A stretch of 64,000 bases of DNA from Candidatus Gastranaerophilales bacterium (lineage in GTDB: Bacteria > Cyanobacteriota > Vampirovibrionia > Gastranaerophilales > Gastranaerophilaceae), in NCBI GenBank assembly GCA_944326555.1, contig CALVEK010000007.1, positions 1 to 64,000 of the forward strand, read 5' to 3'. The translations under genes and the position numbers were made by a program. The notes below the pieces were generated by a model that saw nothing but the letters and a program-made list of their open reading frames with translations, did no database searches and was not told the DNA's origin. Below are positions 1-8,304 of the stretch, piece after piece; position 1 is the stretch's first letter, and each line of letters opens with the position of its first letter.

Positions 1-72
1 AAAGTTGCCTGTGGCAAGTTTGGTGAGAGGGGAGAACCCTTGGGGGCGATTCCCAAAATAAAAAAAGAATAA

Positions 73-485
73 TGGTGGAGACGAGGGGAATCGAACCCCT
101 GTCCGAAATGGAATGCAGCAAACATCTACGAGCGTAGGTGCATTTTATCTCATTTTAGCAAGGAAAGCGTCCATAACCTAAGCTAAAACAAAGCAGTTTA
201 AAGAGATACGCTCCTTGAGAAAAGTCTTGATACGGTTAATTCTCATCCCCGTACTGCGTCTTGCATAGTGGACCCTGCACAGCGGCAAGCTGGCCATACA
301 GAGTGGGCATAGTTCAGTCTGTCGAACTATCGGTTACTAAGCAGCCAATCTAGCTGCGCTTCTGCCGAAATTGCCTTCGATAACGTTGTTAGCGTTTAAT
401 TTAAGTTGCTCGTTGATAACCGAGAACAGCGCTCGGACTCGCAGTCTGATACAAACGATCACCCCGTCAAATCCAAAACGTCCCC
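73..485 (-). ncRNA. ssrA: tmRNA (transfer-messenger RNA)
   Basis: tmRNA rescues stalled ribosomes and tags the unfinished protein for proteolysis. On the minus strand the molecule starts GGGGACG at 485 and ends CGTCTCC plus ACCA at 73; these ends pair as a 7-bp acceptor stem with one G-U pair. The T-arm sequence GGTTCGATTCCCC lies just inside the 3' end, and GATTTGACGGGG follows the 5' end, as in other one-piece tmRNAs. The tag reading frame runs from 393 to 337 and reads ANNVIEGNFGRSAARLAA followed by TAG TAA. The resume codon is my choice (GCT) from the cyanobacterial ANN-type tags; the LAA end fits the protease-recognised end of known tags. The CCA end is encoded. No split or permuted form is seen. 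Confidence 0.95.
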
Positions 486-520
486 ATAATTGAGAAAAAT
501 TTTGAAAGATTTTTTGTTTT

Positions 521-555
521 GGGCACCTGACAAATCAAAGATTTGCACGGTGCTC
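521..555. other. Hairpin upstream of tmRNA
   Basis: GGGCACC (521-527) pairs with GGTGCTC (549-555), and CAAATC pairs with GATTTG inside it around an AAA loop. It lies 36 bases upstream of the tmRNA 5' end. There is no T-tract on the side a minus-strand terminator would need, although the plus strand has T-rich sequence before the stem. Its role is unknown. The rest of 556-681 shows no gene. Confidence 0.4.
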
Positions 556-681
556 TTGTTAAGTTACATTGTCGAAAACTCTACGTTTACGACCATACAC
601 AAAAGTCTTTCTCAAATTTCTTTATTCTTTTTTCAAAGTACATTTATTCCATTATAGCATATTATACAAAACATCATATTA

Positions 682-999
682 TTACAAAGCTATATCTATC
701 AGAAGCCTGTAAAAAATTCTTAATTTTTCTTCTGGTTGTGATTCTAAAATGTTATTTATTGCATAAATCAATTCTGATTTATTCTTCAAATGCATTGTTT
801 GAAAGAGTACAAACGGCTCAACTTTTAAAACATCTGCTATTTTGCACAACAAATCCAATGATGGAAAGTTAACACCACACTCAATACGACTAAGGTGTTT
901 TGAATCAATACCAACAGTCTCTGCCAAAGCATCCTGTGTCAGTCCTCTGCTTTTTCTAAGCTCTTTTATTCTCTTTCCCAATAATTTTCTATTATACAT
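682..999 (-). CDS. XRE-family HTH regulator
   Basis: A small DNA-binding regulator of about 105 aa. Residues about 6-64 form a Cro/C1-type helix-turn-helix: IKELRKSRGLTQDALAE, then the recognition-helix region with SKHLSRIECG, then a helix ending in the FPSLDLLCKIADVL pattern usual for the family. The last 40 residues are a short charged tail without a sensor domain. I chose ATG at 999 over a TTG two codons earlier; the ribosome site is weak for both. It stands alone, divergent from the glycan operon at 1169, so it could control that operon or itself. This is inference only; no operator repeat was found. Confidence 0.85.
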   Translation of the reverse strand: MYNRKLLGKRIKELRKSRGLTQDALAETVGIDSKHLSRIECGVNFPSLDLLCKIADVLKVEPFVLFQTMHLKNKSELIYAINNILESQPEEKLRIFYRLLIDIAL

Positions 1000-1168
1000 A
1001 AGCAATCTCTAAACAATTATTGCAATGAATATCAAGATTATTAACAACATTATTTATATACTTTTGATTTAAAAGTTGACATTTGAAATCAACCAATCTA
1101 CAATCCATGTAGATATTTTTTATTTTTTCTATATTAAACATCACTTTTATTTTTTATAAAGGAAGTAA

Positions 1169-2002
1169 ATGAAAAAAGTTTCAGTAATAATACCTTGCTA
1201 TAACCACGGCCAATTTATTGAAGAAGCAATAAATTCTGTTGTCAATCAGACATATGAAAATATAGAAATTATATGTATAGATGACGGCTCATCTGACAAT
1301 AGCATTGAAATAATTCAAAATATTTTAAAAAGCACTCCTAATATAAAGCTAATTAAACAAGAAAATCAGGGTGTAGTTAAAGCTAGAAATGCAGCAATTT
1401 CTGCATCAAACGGAGATTATATTTTGCCATTAGATGCCGATGACAAAATAGCACCAACTTACATAGAAAAAGCCGTTGATATTTTAGATAAATTCCCTGA
1501 AATTGGTATTGTGTACTGCAATGCAGAGTATTTTGGCAACAAAAAAGGCAAATGGAAATTACCAGAGTTTGATAAAAATGAGATAATTTTTGCAAACCAA
1601 ATTTTTAGTTGTGCACTATTCAGAAAATTGGACTTTGATAACGCAGGAAAATACAAAGAATATATGAATAAAGGGCTCGAAGACTGGGATTTGTGGCTAT
1701 CATTTATTGAAAACGGACTCAATGTATACAAAATTGACGAAACTTTGTTTTTCTACAGACTTCAAAACAAAGAATCAAGAACCGATTTGGCAAATTCAAA
1801 TCTCCAAGAACTAAATAAATCAATACTTAATAACCATTTAAACCTATACCTAAACAATGATAAGTTTTACCAAAAAGTATTTGCACCAAATTTGTCCAAA
1901 AAAATAAAAAAATATAAATCATTAACAATTATATTGGTTTTTTCTTCAATATTATTATTAATTTCTATGTTAATGATTATACTTATTTTTTATAAAAACT
2001 AA
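1169..2002 (+). CDS. GT2-family glycosyltransferase, membrane-anchored
   Basis: A 277-aa GT-A fold glycosyltransferase that should move a sugar from a nucleotide-sugar onto a cell-surface glycan or glycosylated protein. The N-terminus has the family opening VSVIIPCYNHGQFIEEAINS, the DDGS motif near residue 39 and LDADD near residue 90 (nucleotide and metal binding). EDWDLWL near residue 174 fits the acceptor-base region. The last 25 residues are a hydrophobic segment, so the catalytic domain is probably held on the inner face of the membrane by its C-terminus. The start follows AAGGAAG. The next two genes follow closely in the same direction and form a glycan operon. The donor and acceptor cannot be read from sequence. 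Confidence 0.88.
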   Translation: MKKVSVIIPCYNHGQFIEEAINSVVNQTYENIEIICIDDGSSDNSIEIIQNILKSTPNIKLIKQENQGVVKARNAAISASNGDYILPLDADDKIAPTYIEKAVDILDKFPEIGIVYCNAEYFGNKKGKWKLPEFDKNEIIFANQIFSCALFRKLDFDNAGKYKEYMNKGLEDWDLWLSFIENGLNVYKIDETLFFYRLQNKESRTDLANSNLQELNKSILNNHLNLYLNNDKFYQKVFAPNLSKKIKKYKSLTIILVFSSILLLISMLMIILIFYKN

Positions 2003-2030
2003 GTTAATTTTTAGAGAAGGGTTAAGTCCT

Positions 2031-2810
2031 ATGAAAAAAAAAGTAATCGAAAGAATTAAAGAAAAAGTCTTAAATAAAACTTTCAAATATTCCAAAGAAG
2101 AATATCATAAAGTTTTAAAGTTTTATAAAAATTACCAAAATTTCAGAACAATAAAAAATTGCGAAAAAGAAACAGGACTATCACAAAACAAATGTGAATT
2201 TCTAAAAAAAATATGTTATAAAAACAGAGCTTTAGGGAGATATTTTTTCGAAGACAAAGCCAATCCTCAAAAATATATGAAAAATGAAATTTTAAAAAAA
2301 ACGACAATAGACGAAAACAGCTATATTCTAGAAATTGGACCAGGTGAATATCCTATTTTTGATTATAGAGAATATATAAATTGGATTGGAACAGATAAAA
2401 ACTACAAAAACAACTATATAGATTTTAATGGAAATATATGGTCAAAAAACAAATACCCAAAAGATAGAATTTATACAATTAGTTGGGAAAATTTAAGTGA
2501 TATGGAAAAAATATTCCCAGACAAAAAATTTGATTTAATAGTTGGTTCACACTCATATGAACATGTATTTAGACCTATACAATCATTAATAGAAGCAGCG
2601 AGTTTATTGAAAGCGGACGGTTATATTATTCTTTTTGTCCCCGATGGTTTTTCTGATGAAGCAGACAGCCGAAATGAAATGACACACACTTTGTATCTTA
2701 CACCAGAAATGATAAAAGAATTTTTTCATTATTCAAAGAACTATTATGGAGTAGAAGTACAAACTTTCAGACCAAATTATGACTATATGGTAATAGCGAG
2801 AAAAAAATGA
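2031..2810 (+). CDS. SAM-dependent methyltransferase (class I)
   Basis: A 259-aa protein with a Rossmann-type methyltransferase core. Motif I is ILEIGPGEYP at about residues 98-107 and the acidic loop is GTDKN further on. DLIVGSHSYEHV at about 166-177 matches the post-motif II region of Methyltransf_11-like enzymes, and LLKADGYIILFVPD is the usual strand after it. The first 80 residues are Lys-rich and specific to this protein. It follows the GT2 gene by 28 bases and overlaps the next gene by four bases (ATGA), so it is translationally coupled. The likely substrate is a sugar or lipid-linked intermediate of the same glycan. That is inferred from context. Confidence 0.85.
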   Translation: MKKKVIERIKEKVLNKTFKYSKEEYHKVLKFYKNYQNFRTIKNCEKETGLSQNKCEFLKKICYKNRALGRYFFEDKANPQKYMKNEILKKTTIDENSYILEIGPGEYPIFDYREYINWIGTDKNYKNNYIDFNGNIWSKNKYPKDRIYTISWENLSDMEKIFPDKKFDLIVGSHSYEHVFRPIQSLIEAASLLKADGYIILFVPDGFSDEADSRNEMTHTLYLTPEMIKEFFHYSKNYYGVEVQTFRPNYDYMVIARKK

Positions 2811-4384
2811 AAAAACAAATATATTTAAAAAATGAATTTGAAAAATTTTGGAAAAAAATTGAAAATAAAGAAAATTTTACACTTTTAAGATATGGTGATG
2901 GAGAAAGAGCCTTTATGACAGGCAAAAGCGTAACTGCACAAGAGGGATGGGTTTCTCCCAATTATATTAGCTCACTTGGAAAAAGTTTGTTAAAAACTTT
3001 GGATATCACAGGAGAAAATATATTTCACGCAATATCTTGTCCTTGCTGTGATCAAGCTGCATATTACTGGTACATAACCAGAATCAAAAATGAAAACATT
3101 ACTTTTGCAAATTTATTTGTAAATATAAATTATAATAAATTTTATAAAAAATTCAAAACACTAAAAAGAGATGCTATTTTTATAGGTAATTTTCGAGCAA
3201 AAAATAAAAAAATCGGCAACTTAAATATTCTAAAGTCATATTATGTAGGTGATGATTGCAATGAATTCTGGGAAACAAAATCAGAAAAATTCATACAACA
3301 AATAAAGAAGGATTGTGGAAATAGCAATAATCTTTTGTTTGTTGTTTCTGCTGGTCCTATGTCAGAACCAATAATTGTTGAATTATATAAACATAACCCA
3401 AATAACTGCTATATTGATTTTGGTTCGGCTATTGATATTTACACCCATGGAAAACCAACAAGACCGTATATGGATAAAAAAACAGAATATTCAAAAAAAA
3501 ATTGCAGAATGTTTACAACTGACACTCATTTTGATACAACTGTTGTGCTCACTCTATTTAAAAGACCAGAAATTCTTGAGGAACAACTAAAAGCAATTGA
3601 AAAGCAAACTTTAAAACCTGAAAAAATCATACTTTTTCAAGATAAGATTCCCAATATTAATAAAACATGTATTACAGAAAAAATAAAAAATAGATTTAAT
3701 AACTGTATTTCTGTAACACAAAACGTCGGAGTTTGGGGACGATTTGCTATAGGCCTACTAGCAGACACAACATATGTCGCAATTTTTGATGATGACACCA
3801 TTCCAGGAGAAAGATGGCTAGAAAATTGCCATTCAGAAATGCAAAAAAAAGAGGGGCTATTCGGAGCAATTGGCATACTTTCAAAAGATTTTAACTTATA
3901 CCCATTTAAAAAATTCAAACGAATTGGATGGGATAATCCAAATAGAAGAAGAGTTAAAGTTGATTTTGCAGGTCATTCCTGGTTTTTAAGAAAAAATTGG
4001 TTGGGAGCAATGTTCATCAATTGCAACAAATATTACAAATTGCACAACGTTGCAGAAGATGCTTATCTTTCTTTTGCACTAAAAAAATTTTTAAATATTA
4101 ATACTTATGTTCCACCACATCCAAAAAACAACATAGAATTTTATGGTTCTATTCCCACAAAAGCCTGGGAATATGGAACTCAAGAAGTAGCTATATCTAT
4201 GTCTCAGGAAAATTTATCAAAAATGCAATTAGCTTTAAAAATGCTAAAAGAAGATGGGATGAAACCTACTCAAAATTTTATACAAATAAAGTATGTCCTT
4301 ATACAAACTTTATGTTGTCTAATACCATCAAAAAGACTAAGAAAAAACACCAGAAATTTTTTAATGGAAACTTTCAATATATAA
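2807..4384 (+). CDS. Two-domain glycosyltransferase (GT-D/DUF1792-like plus GT-A)
   Basis: A 525-aa protein with two apparent catalytic units. The N-terminal half (about 1-240) has LLRYGDGERAF at residues 26-36, like the R-[FY]-GDGE motif of the GT-D (DUF1792) glycosyltransferases, and continues with FVVSAGPMSEPI and a DFGSAID segment. From about residue 245 a second domain begins VVLTLFKRPEILEEQL, followed by AIFDDDTIPGERWL near 327. This has the strand and DxD layout of a GT-A enzyme. It overlaps the methyltransferase gene by four bases. Such a fusion could add two consecutive sugars. The second domain resembles short GT2-like glycan enzymes and was not matched to a named subfamily. Confidence 0.78.
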   Translation: MKKQIYLKNEFEKFWKKIENKENFTLLRYGDGERAFMTGKSVTAQEGWVSPNYISSLGKSLLKTLDITGENIFHAISCPCCDQAAYYWYITRIKNENITFANLFVNINYNKFYKKFKTLKRDAIFIGNFRAKNKKIGNLNILKSYYVGDDCNEFWETKSEKFIQQIKKDCGNSNNLLFVVSAGPMSEPIIVELYKHNPNNCYIDFGSAIDIYTHGKPTRPYMDKKTEYSKKNCRMFTTDTHFDTTVVLTLFKRPEILEEQLKAIEKQTLKPEKIILFQDKIPNINKTCITEKIKNRFNNCISVTQNVGVWGRFAIGLLADTTYVAIFDDDTIPGERWLENCHSEMQKKEGLFGAIGILSKDFNLYPFKKFKRIGWDNPNRRRVKVDFAGHSWFLRKNWLGAMFINCNKYYKLHNVAEDAYLSFALKKFLNINTYVPPHPKNNIEFYGSIPTKAWEYGTQEVAISMSQENLSKMQLALKMLKEDGMKPTQNFIQIKYVLIQTLCCLIPSKRLRKNTRNFLMETFNI

Positions 4385-4400
4385 AATTGTTTTCATATAC

Positions 4401-5768
4401 CTAAAACTTTCTTGGCGGGACACCATCCATCCAGTTCTTTTCAATAGTTTCCAAAGAAATTCCCTTTGTCTCAGGAACAAAGAAATAAACAAAGAACAAG
4501 CATAACAGAGAAACTACTGCAAACATCCAAAAAGTATAAGCCTCGCCTATCCTGTTTATCAAAGGTAAAAATGAGAATACGACAAGGAAATTAAATGCAA
4601 AGTTTGCAACGGTACACAAACTCATTGCAGCCCCTCTTATTCTCAACGGGAATACCTCAGATACAAGTATCCAGCCTATTGGTCCTAGGCTGCAGGCAAA
4701 ACAGATTATGTAGGTAACAAGGCTTCCTACTGCAACCCACTTGAGGCTGCTTCCCAATACATCAGCAAACTGAAAAGCACAACCCAAAGAGACCAAACTC
4801 AGCATTACACCTGTCAGACCAAAATATAACAATGGTTTACGACCCAATTTATCAGTAAACGCTATTGCAACAATAGTCATCAAGAAATTAACTACACCAA
4901 TTCCTGTGGCAGCATAGATTGCGCTTATATTGGAATCAAATCCCGAAATCTTAAATATTGTAGGTGCATAGTAAATTATTGTATTAATACCTGTACAAAT
5001 CTGTGCAAACATTATACCGACACCAACAACAAGAGGCATTATCATCCATTTTTTAAATTGAATCTTCTTATCTTTTGAATCAAGTTCTTCTTTTAAAGTT
5101 TCTTTTATCAGAGCAATTTCCTTATCCGCATCACAATCAGGCTCTATTTTATTAAAAATAGCTCGTGCTTCATCATCACGTTTTTTGCTCAATAACCATC
5201 TTGGAGTATCTCCCAAAAAAGACATTCCAATCAACAAAACAGTAGCAGGAAGCACGCCTGCCAATAACATCCATCTCCAGTTATATACAGCAGCTGCGAA
5301 TGTTCCGTTTATCATATAGGAGAATAAAATGCCAGCAGTTATTGCCCATTGGTAGAGAGAAACCAACATCCCCCTGATATTTTTTGGAGAGACTTCAGAC
5401 AGATACAATGGTACAACAAAATTAACCATACCAACAGCAAGACCGACCATAACTCTTGAGAGGATAAGTATACCGACATTAGGAGCTATTGCACTTAATA
5501 TGGAACCGATTATAAAAATAATAGCTGTTGCAACAATAATTTTCTTTCTTCCAAAAACATCAGCCATCACACCATTTGTTGCCGCACCAATAACAGCACC
5601 AATTAGCACTGAGCTGACCAAAAATCCTTGGGTAAAATCTGCCAAATCCCAAGTTTCATTAATAAACAACAAAGCTCCGGATATTACACCTGTGTCATAC
5701 CCTGACAACAAACCGCCTAAAGAGGCAACAATTGCTACAACATACAACCAAAAGTGAACTATTTTCAT
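4401..5768 (-). CDS. MFS sugar:proton symporter (sugar porter family)
   Basis: A 455-aa, 12-helix major facilitator protein that should import a monosaccharide with protons. The sugar-porter signatures are clear: GYDTGVISGALLFI in helix 1, FGRKK in loop 2-3, PRWLLSKKR after helix 6, QICTGINTIIYYAPTIF in helix 7, DKLGRKPLLYFG in loop 8-9 and VPETKGISLETIE after helix 12. It resembles the XylE/GalP/AraE group and the length is normal. It is transcribed alone, convergent with the glycan operon, and the 200 bases upstream hold no riboswitch I recognise. Substrate choice (xylose, galactose, arabinose or glucose) cannot be decided from sequence alone. Confidence 0.92.
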   Translation of the reverse strand: MKIVHFWLYVVAIVASLGGLLSGYDTGVISGALLFINETWDLADFTQGFLVSSVLIGAVIGAATNGVMADVFGRKKIIVATAIIFIIGSILSAIAPNVGILILSRVMVGLAVGMVNFVVPLYLSEVSPKNIRGMLVSLYQWAITAGILFSYMINGTFAAAVYNWRWMLLAGVLPATVLLIGMSFLGDTPRWLLSKKRDDEARAIFNKIEPDCDADKEIALIKETLKEELDSKDKKIQFKKWMIMPLVVGVGIMFAQICTGINTIIYYAPTIFKISGFDSNISAIYAATGIGVVNFLMTIVAIAFTDKLGRKPLLYFGLTGVMLSLVSLGCAFQFADVLGSSLKWVAVGSLVTYIICFACSLGPIGWILVSEVFPLRIRGAAMSLCTVANFAFNFLVVFSFLPLINRIGEAYTFWMFAVVSLLCLFFVYFFVPETKGISLETIEKNWMDGVPPRKF

Positions 5769-5916
5769 GCAGAAACTCCATATTTTAATGAGAACTAATT
5801 ATTTTATTCCATAAATTCACAATTTTTAAACATTATTTATTACACAATAAACCCTATTAAAGAGTAATGTATCCCTCAGATGTTTTATTAATAATCTAAA
5901 ACAAAAGGGAAGAAAC

Positions 5917-5976
5917 ATGTTTAAACTGCTATTGCTGTTATTTTTACTAAAAATTTTTGGAATAACAAACCTATGA
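5917..5976 (+). CDS. Possible 19-aa hydrophobic peptide
   Basis: AAAAGGGAAG precedes an ATG by four bases, opening a frame for MFKLLLLLFLLKIFGITNL before a TGA. The peptide is a single hydrophobic segment. It is antisense to the last bases of the uracil-DNA glycosylase gene and divergent from the sugar transporter. It could be a small membrane peptide, a leader peptide, or chance. Nothing else supports it. Confidence 0.25.
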   Translation: MFKLLLLLFLLKIFGITNL

Positions 5977-6576
5977 CAAAGAATCATAGACTCTTTTTAT
6001 TTCCTGTATATCTTGCCACATAAGCCATTTGGGCCCGCCTTTTTCTCTTGTGTCATTTCTTAAAAGATAAGACGGATGAAAAATAGGCATCATCTTAGAA
6101 CCGTAAGGCCCATCAAACCATTGACCTCTAACTCTCGTTATTCCTCTCGAGCCTTCCAAAAAAGACTGCACAGCGATATTTCCGCACAAAAGAATAATCT
6201 TGGGCTTTAACAAACCCACCTGCACATCAAGATATTCTCGACAAGCTGCCTTTTCTTCCGGCAAAGGATTTCTGTTATCAGGAGGCCTGCACTTTAATGT
6301 ATTACAAATATACACATCATTTTGTCTGGAAAGTCCAACCGAAGCAAAAATTTTATCCAGCAAAATTCCTGCCTTTCCGACAAAAGGTTCACCCTTTTGA
6401 TCCTCCCAATATCCGGGAGCTTCTCCTATTAACATCAACTTGTGATTAGGAATGCCTCCGGAAAAAACAGACTTTGTCCTTGATTTTCCAAGTGAACATT
6501 TTTGACATACGGCACACTTCTGTCTGTTTTTTTCTAAAATTTCTAAAATTTCTTTCTCTACAATTTGTTGAGCCAT
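5971..6576 (-). CDS. Uracil-DNA glycosylase, family 4 (Fe-S)
   Basis: This enzyme removes uracil from DNA in base-excision repair. The active-site segment GEAPGYWEDQKGEPFVG matches family 4/5 enzymes, and the second motif appears as MPIFHPSYLLRN near the C-terminus. Iron-sulphur cluster cysteines are visible: CAVC at about residues 21-24, then CRPP and CREYL further on. I chose ATG at 6576 because AGGAAG sits nine bases upstream; an in-frame TTG at 6600 would add eight residues. The length of 201 aa is normal. It is divergent from the ThiF-like gene, and a TATAAT-like box lies in the shared promoter region. Confidence 0.92.
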   Translation of the reverse strand: MAQQIVEKEILEILEKNRQKCAVCQKCSLGKSRTKSVFSGGIPNHKLMLIGEAPGYWEDQKGEPFVGKAGILLDKIFASVGLSRQNDVYICNTLKCRPPDNRNPLPEEKAACREYLDVQVGLLKPKIILLCGNIAVQSFLEGSRGITRVRGQWFDGPYGSKMMPIFHPSYLLRNDTREKGGPKWLMWQDIQEIKRVYDSLS

Positions 6577-6646
6577 TGTTAAGAACTTCCTAGATTTCAA
6601 TCATTGTACTATAATCAAAATTGGTTTTACATACTAAAGGTCGCAA

Positions 6647-7369
6647 ATGAATTCAAAGAGCTATACAAGAAACATTATTGAAGAAGACAAAAAAGAAACA
6701 GATATCGAGAAAATAAAAAGTGCAAAGATTTTAATATCAGGTTCGGGTGGGCTTGCCGCACTTGTTTCCTCATCCTTAGCAAAAACAGGTATAGGTCATA
6801 TTTGCCTTGTTGATGAATGTGCGGAAAAAATTACAAAATTCCGAAGACAGTATCTTTTTGAAACAGCTAATTTAAATAAACATAAACATGTTTCTGCAAA
6901 AGATTGGATTAACTCGTTCAATAAACAATCCAATGTAAAAGTTATAAAAGATAAGACTTCGGATATTGATATTAATGAGGCATACCAGTACGACTTAATT
7001 GTAGATTGTTGTGATGATTATGAATCGAAATTTGTCCTCAATGAAATATCCCAAAAAGCACAAAAACCAATGATTCATGCAGCAGTAACAGAATTTTCTG
7101 GACATTTAACAACAATAATACCATCCAAAACAGCATGTCTTAACTGCCTATTCTCTCCCAACAGTTCGTTTTCATATCAACCTAAAGACATTATAAGCCC
7201 AGCAATTGCAACTATTGCAGAATTACAAACAGAAGAAGTTATTAAGTTTATCTTAAAGAAAGACACACTTCTTATAAACAAACTCCTAACATATTACTCA
7301 TTGTCAACTGACTTTAAAACAATATCTATTACAAAAAACAAAAACTGTCCAATATGTTCTAAAAACTAA
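6647..7369 (+). CDS. ThiF/MoeB/HesA-family E1-like adenylyltransferase
   Basis: Members activate a small ubiquitin-like sulfur carrier by C-terminal adenylation (thiamine, molybdopterin or cysteine pathways). The 240-aa protein has a nucleotide-binding GSGGLAAL loop at about residues 32-39, an RRQYLF segment that supplies the arginine of the active site, a DLIVDCCDDYESK strand, and zinc ligands CLNC (about 163-166) and CPIC (about 234-237). The usual GGLG is GGLA, and the N-terminal part is short. No sulfur-carrier gene (ThiS or MoaD) lies next to it, so its partner is elsewhere. AAAGG precedes the ATG. I would not choose between ThiF and MoeB. Confidence 0.85.
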   Translation: MNSKSYTRNIIEEDKKETDIEKIKSAKILISGSGGLAALVSSSLAKTGIGHICLVDECAEKITKFRRQYLFETANLNKHKHVSAKDWINSFNKQSNVKVIKDKTSDIDINEAYQYDLIVDCCDDYESKFVLNEISQKAQKPMIHAAVTEFSGHLTTIIPSKTACLNCLFSPNSSFSYQPKDIISPAIATIAELQTEEVIKFILKKDTLLINKLLTYYSLSTDFKTISITKNKNCPICSKN

Positions 7370-7400
7370 AAGAGAGACCTTAATAAAAGTCTCTCTTTTA
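7367..7400. terminator. Intrinsic terminator, bidirectional
   Basis: TAAAAGAGAGAC pairs with GTCTCTCTTTTA around a ten-base loop. It lies between the ThiF-like gene (plus) and the 95-aa gene (minus), and A/T tracts on both sides allow it to stop both transcripts. The same GAGAGAC core occurs in the terminator after map. Confidence 0.85.
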
Positions 7401-7415
7401 TTAACAAAATCTTTT

Positions 7416-7703
7416 CTATAATTTAATATCAATAGGAGATTGAAGATCTGCAGAAGTTATTTCCGAAGGTTCTTGAATTTCATCAGTAACAACAGCAGAA
7501 GTTTCGTCATCTTCTGCTTCTTCATCAGAATTTTTAGCTTCTTCAATAGCTTTATCTTGAAATTCCTGAATTTTTTCAGAAGTACTCTTTACAACTCCTA
7601 AAAGCAAATCATCTTCACTCTTTGCATTTTCCTGCAACTTTGATAACCATACTGAAATAATAGGCATACCAGATTCTGTTTTAGTGGATGCATTTATAAC
7701 CAT
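7416..7703 (-). CDS. Small acidic protein with IDI(R/K) C-terminal tail
   Basis: A 95-aa protein that I do not recognise by family. It starts MVINASTKTESG, has a helical middle (SEKIQEFQDKAIEEAK), a very acidic low-complexity stretch (SDEEAEDDE), and ends EPSEITSADLQSPIDIKL. The last 18 residues closely match the end of the next gene (7822-8025), although the N-terminal parts differ. AGGAAG lies eight bases before ATG 7703, which is why I prefer it to a GTG three codons upstream. There is no signal peptide or membrane segment. The shared tail suggests that the two proteins use the same partner or export route. Its function is unknown. Confidence 0.75.
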   Translation of the reverse strand: MVINASTKTESGMPIISVWLSKLQENAKSEDDLLLGVVKSTSEKIQEFQDKAIEEAKNSDEEAEDDETSAVVTDEIQEPSEITSADLQSPIDIKL

Positions 7704-7784
7704 AAAAGTCACTTCCTCTCTGCAATGTTAACAACATGCTAAATTATATAACTTATCTTAAAAATTCAATCATACCGGTATATG

Positions 7785-7815
7785 AAAAGAGCCACTCATA
7801 ATTTGGTAGCTCTTT
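7785..7815 (-). terminator. Intrinsic terminator after YjfB-like gene
   Basis: AAAAGAGCCA and the following TGGTAGCTCTTTT form a stem with one bulge. It is placed just after the stop of the 67-aa gene, which reads on the minus strand. Confidence 0.65.
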
Positions 7816-7821
7816 TGAATT

Positions 7822-8025
7822 TTAAACTCTAATATCAATGGGGGATTTTAACTGAGCAGCAGTAATAGTTGACGGGTCCTGAGGAGCCGCACTAATCGCG
7901 CCCTGCAAAAGTTGTAGTGCAATCGCACCCTGCTGCTTTTGCATAGAAAGAGACTTGCATGCCATTTGCATGCTATATGTCTGTCCGGCCATAGAAGAGC
8001 TTATTGAACTGATTGCATCGCTCAT
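7822..8025 (-). CDS. YjfB-like putative motility protein
   Basis: A 67-aa protein that begins MSDAISSISSSMAGQTYS, continues with a Met/Gln-rich helix (MQKQQGAIALQLLQGA) and ends PSTITAAQLKSPIDIRV. From memory, YjfB-family 'putative motility' proteins are about 60 aa with a serine start, a QG-A-LL helix and an IDI[RS]V end, so this is a likely but distant member. ATG 8025 follows AAGGAAG; a longer frame starting at 8064 lacks such a site. There is no signal peptide. The family's molecular role is not known. Flagellar genes elsewhere in the window make a motility link reasonable. Confidence 0.7.
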   Translation of the reverse strand: MSDAISSISSSMAGQTYSMQMACKSLSMQKQQGAIALQLLQGAISAAPQDPSTITAAQLKSPIDIRV

Positions 8026-8064
8026 TTTTTCTTCCTTACTTAACTTATATTGATATAATACCAC

Positions 8065-8304
8065 TTTCTTTAATTTTTAAAACTATCCAAAAGCTGTAGA
8101 TTTAAAAATCTAAAAATCTTCACTTTTGTAAATTTATATTACAAAAGCATTAAATAAGCTAAAGATTTTAGTACAAATTTCGACATGAGTAACAGAAGCA
8201 CTACAAAAAAAGAGAAAGTTAAGAATTGTATTAACTTGTAACTTGTATGCTTTTCTTAAATAAAAAAGTTTTTACATATCAAATCGAAAGAAACAGGAGT
8301 CAAA
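8065..8304. other. Divergent intergenic region
   Basis: This stretch separates the minus-strand YjfB-like gene from the 574-aa gene on the plus strand. It is AT-rich and must hold promoters for both. I see no convincing -35/-10 pair or operator repeat in it. Confidence 0.4.

Noticed and set aside
1-72. Possible gene fragment or attachment site beside the tmRNA
   Set aside because: tmRNA genes are frequent integration sites, but the 72 bases show only G-rich and C-rich words and no integrase or direct repeat of the tmRNA end. Nothing can be supported.
543-872. Open frame opposite the XRE regulator gene
   Set aside because: It has no ribosome site, its translation is Leu/Lys/Phe-rich without a pattern, and it lies antisense to a clear helix-turn-helix gene and the tmRNA upstream hairpin.
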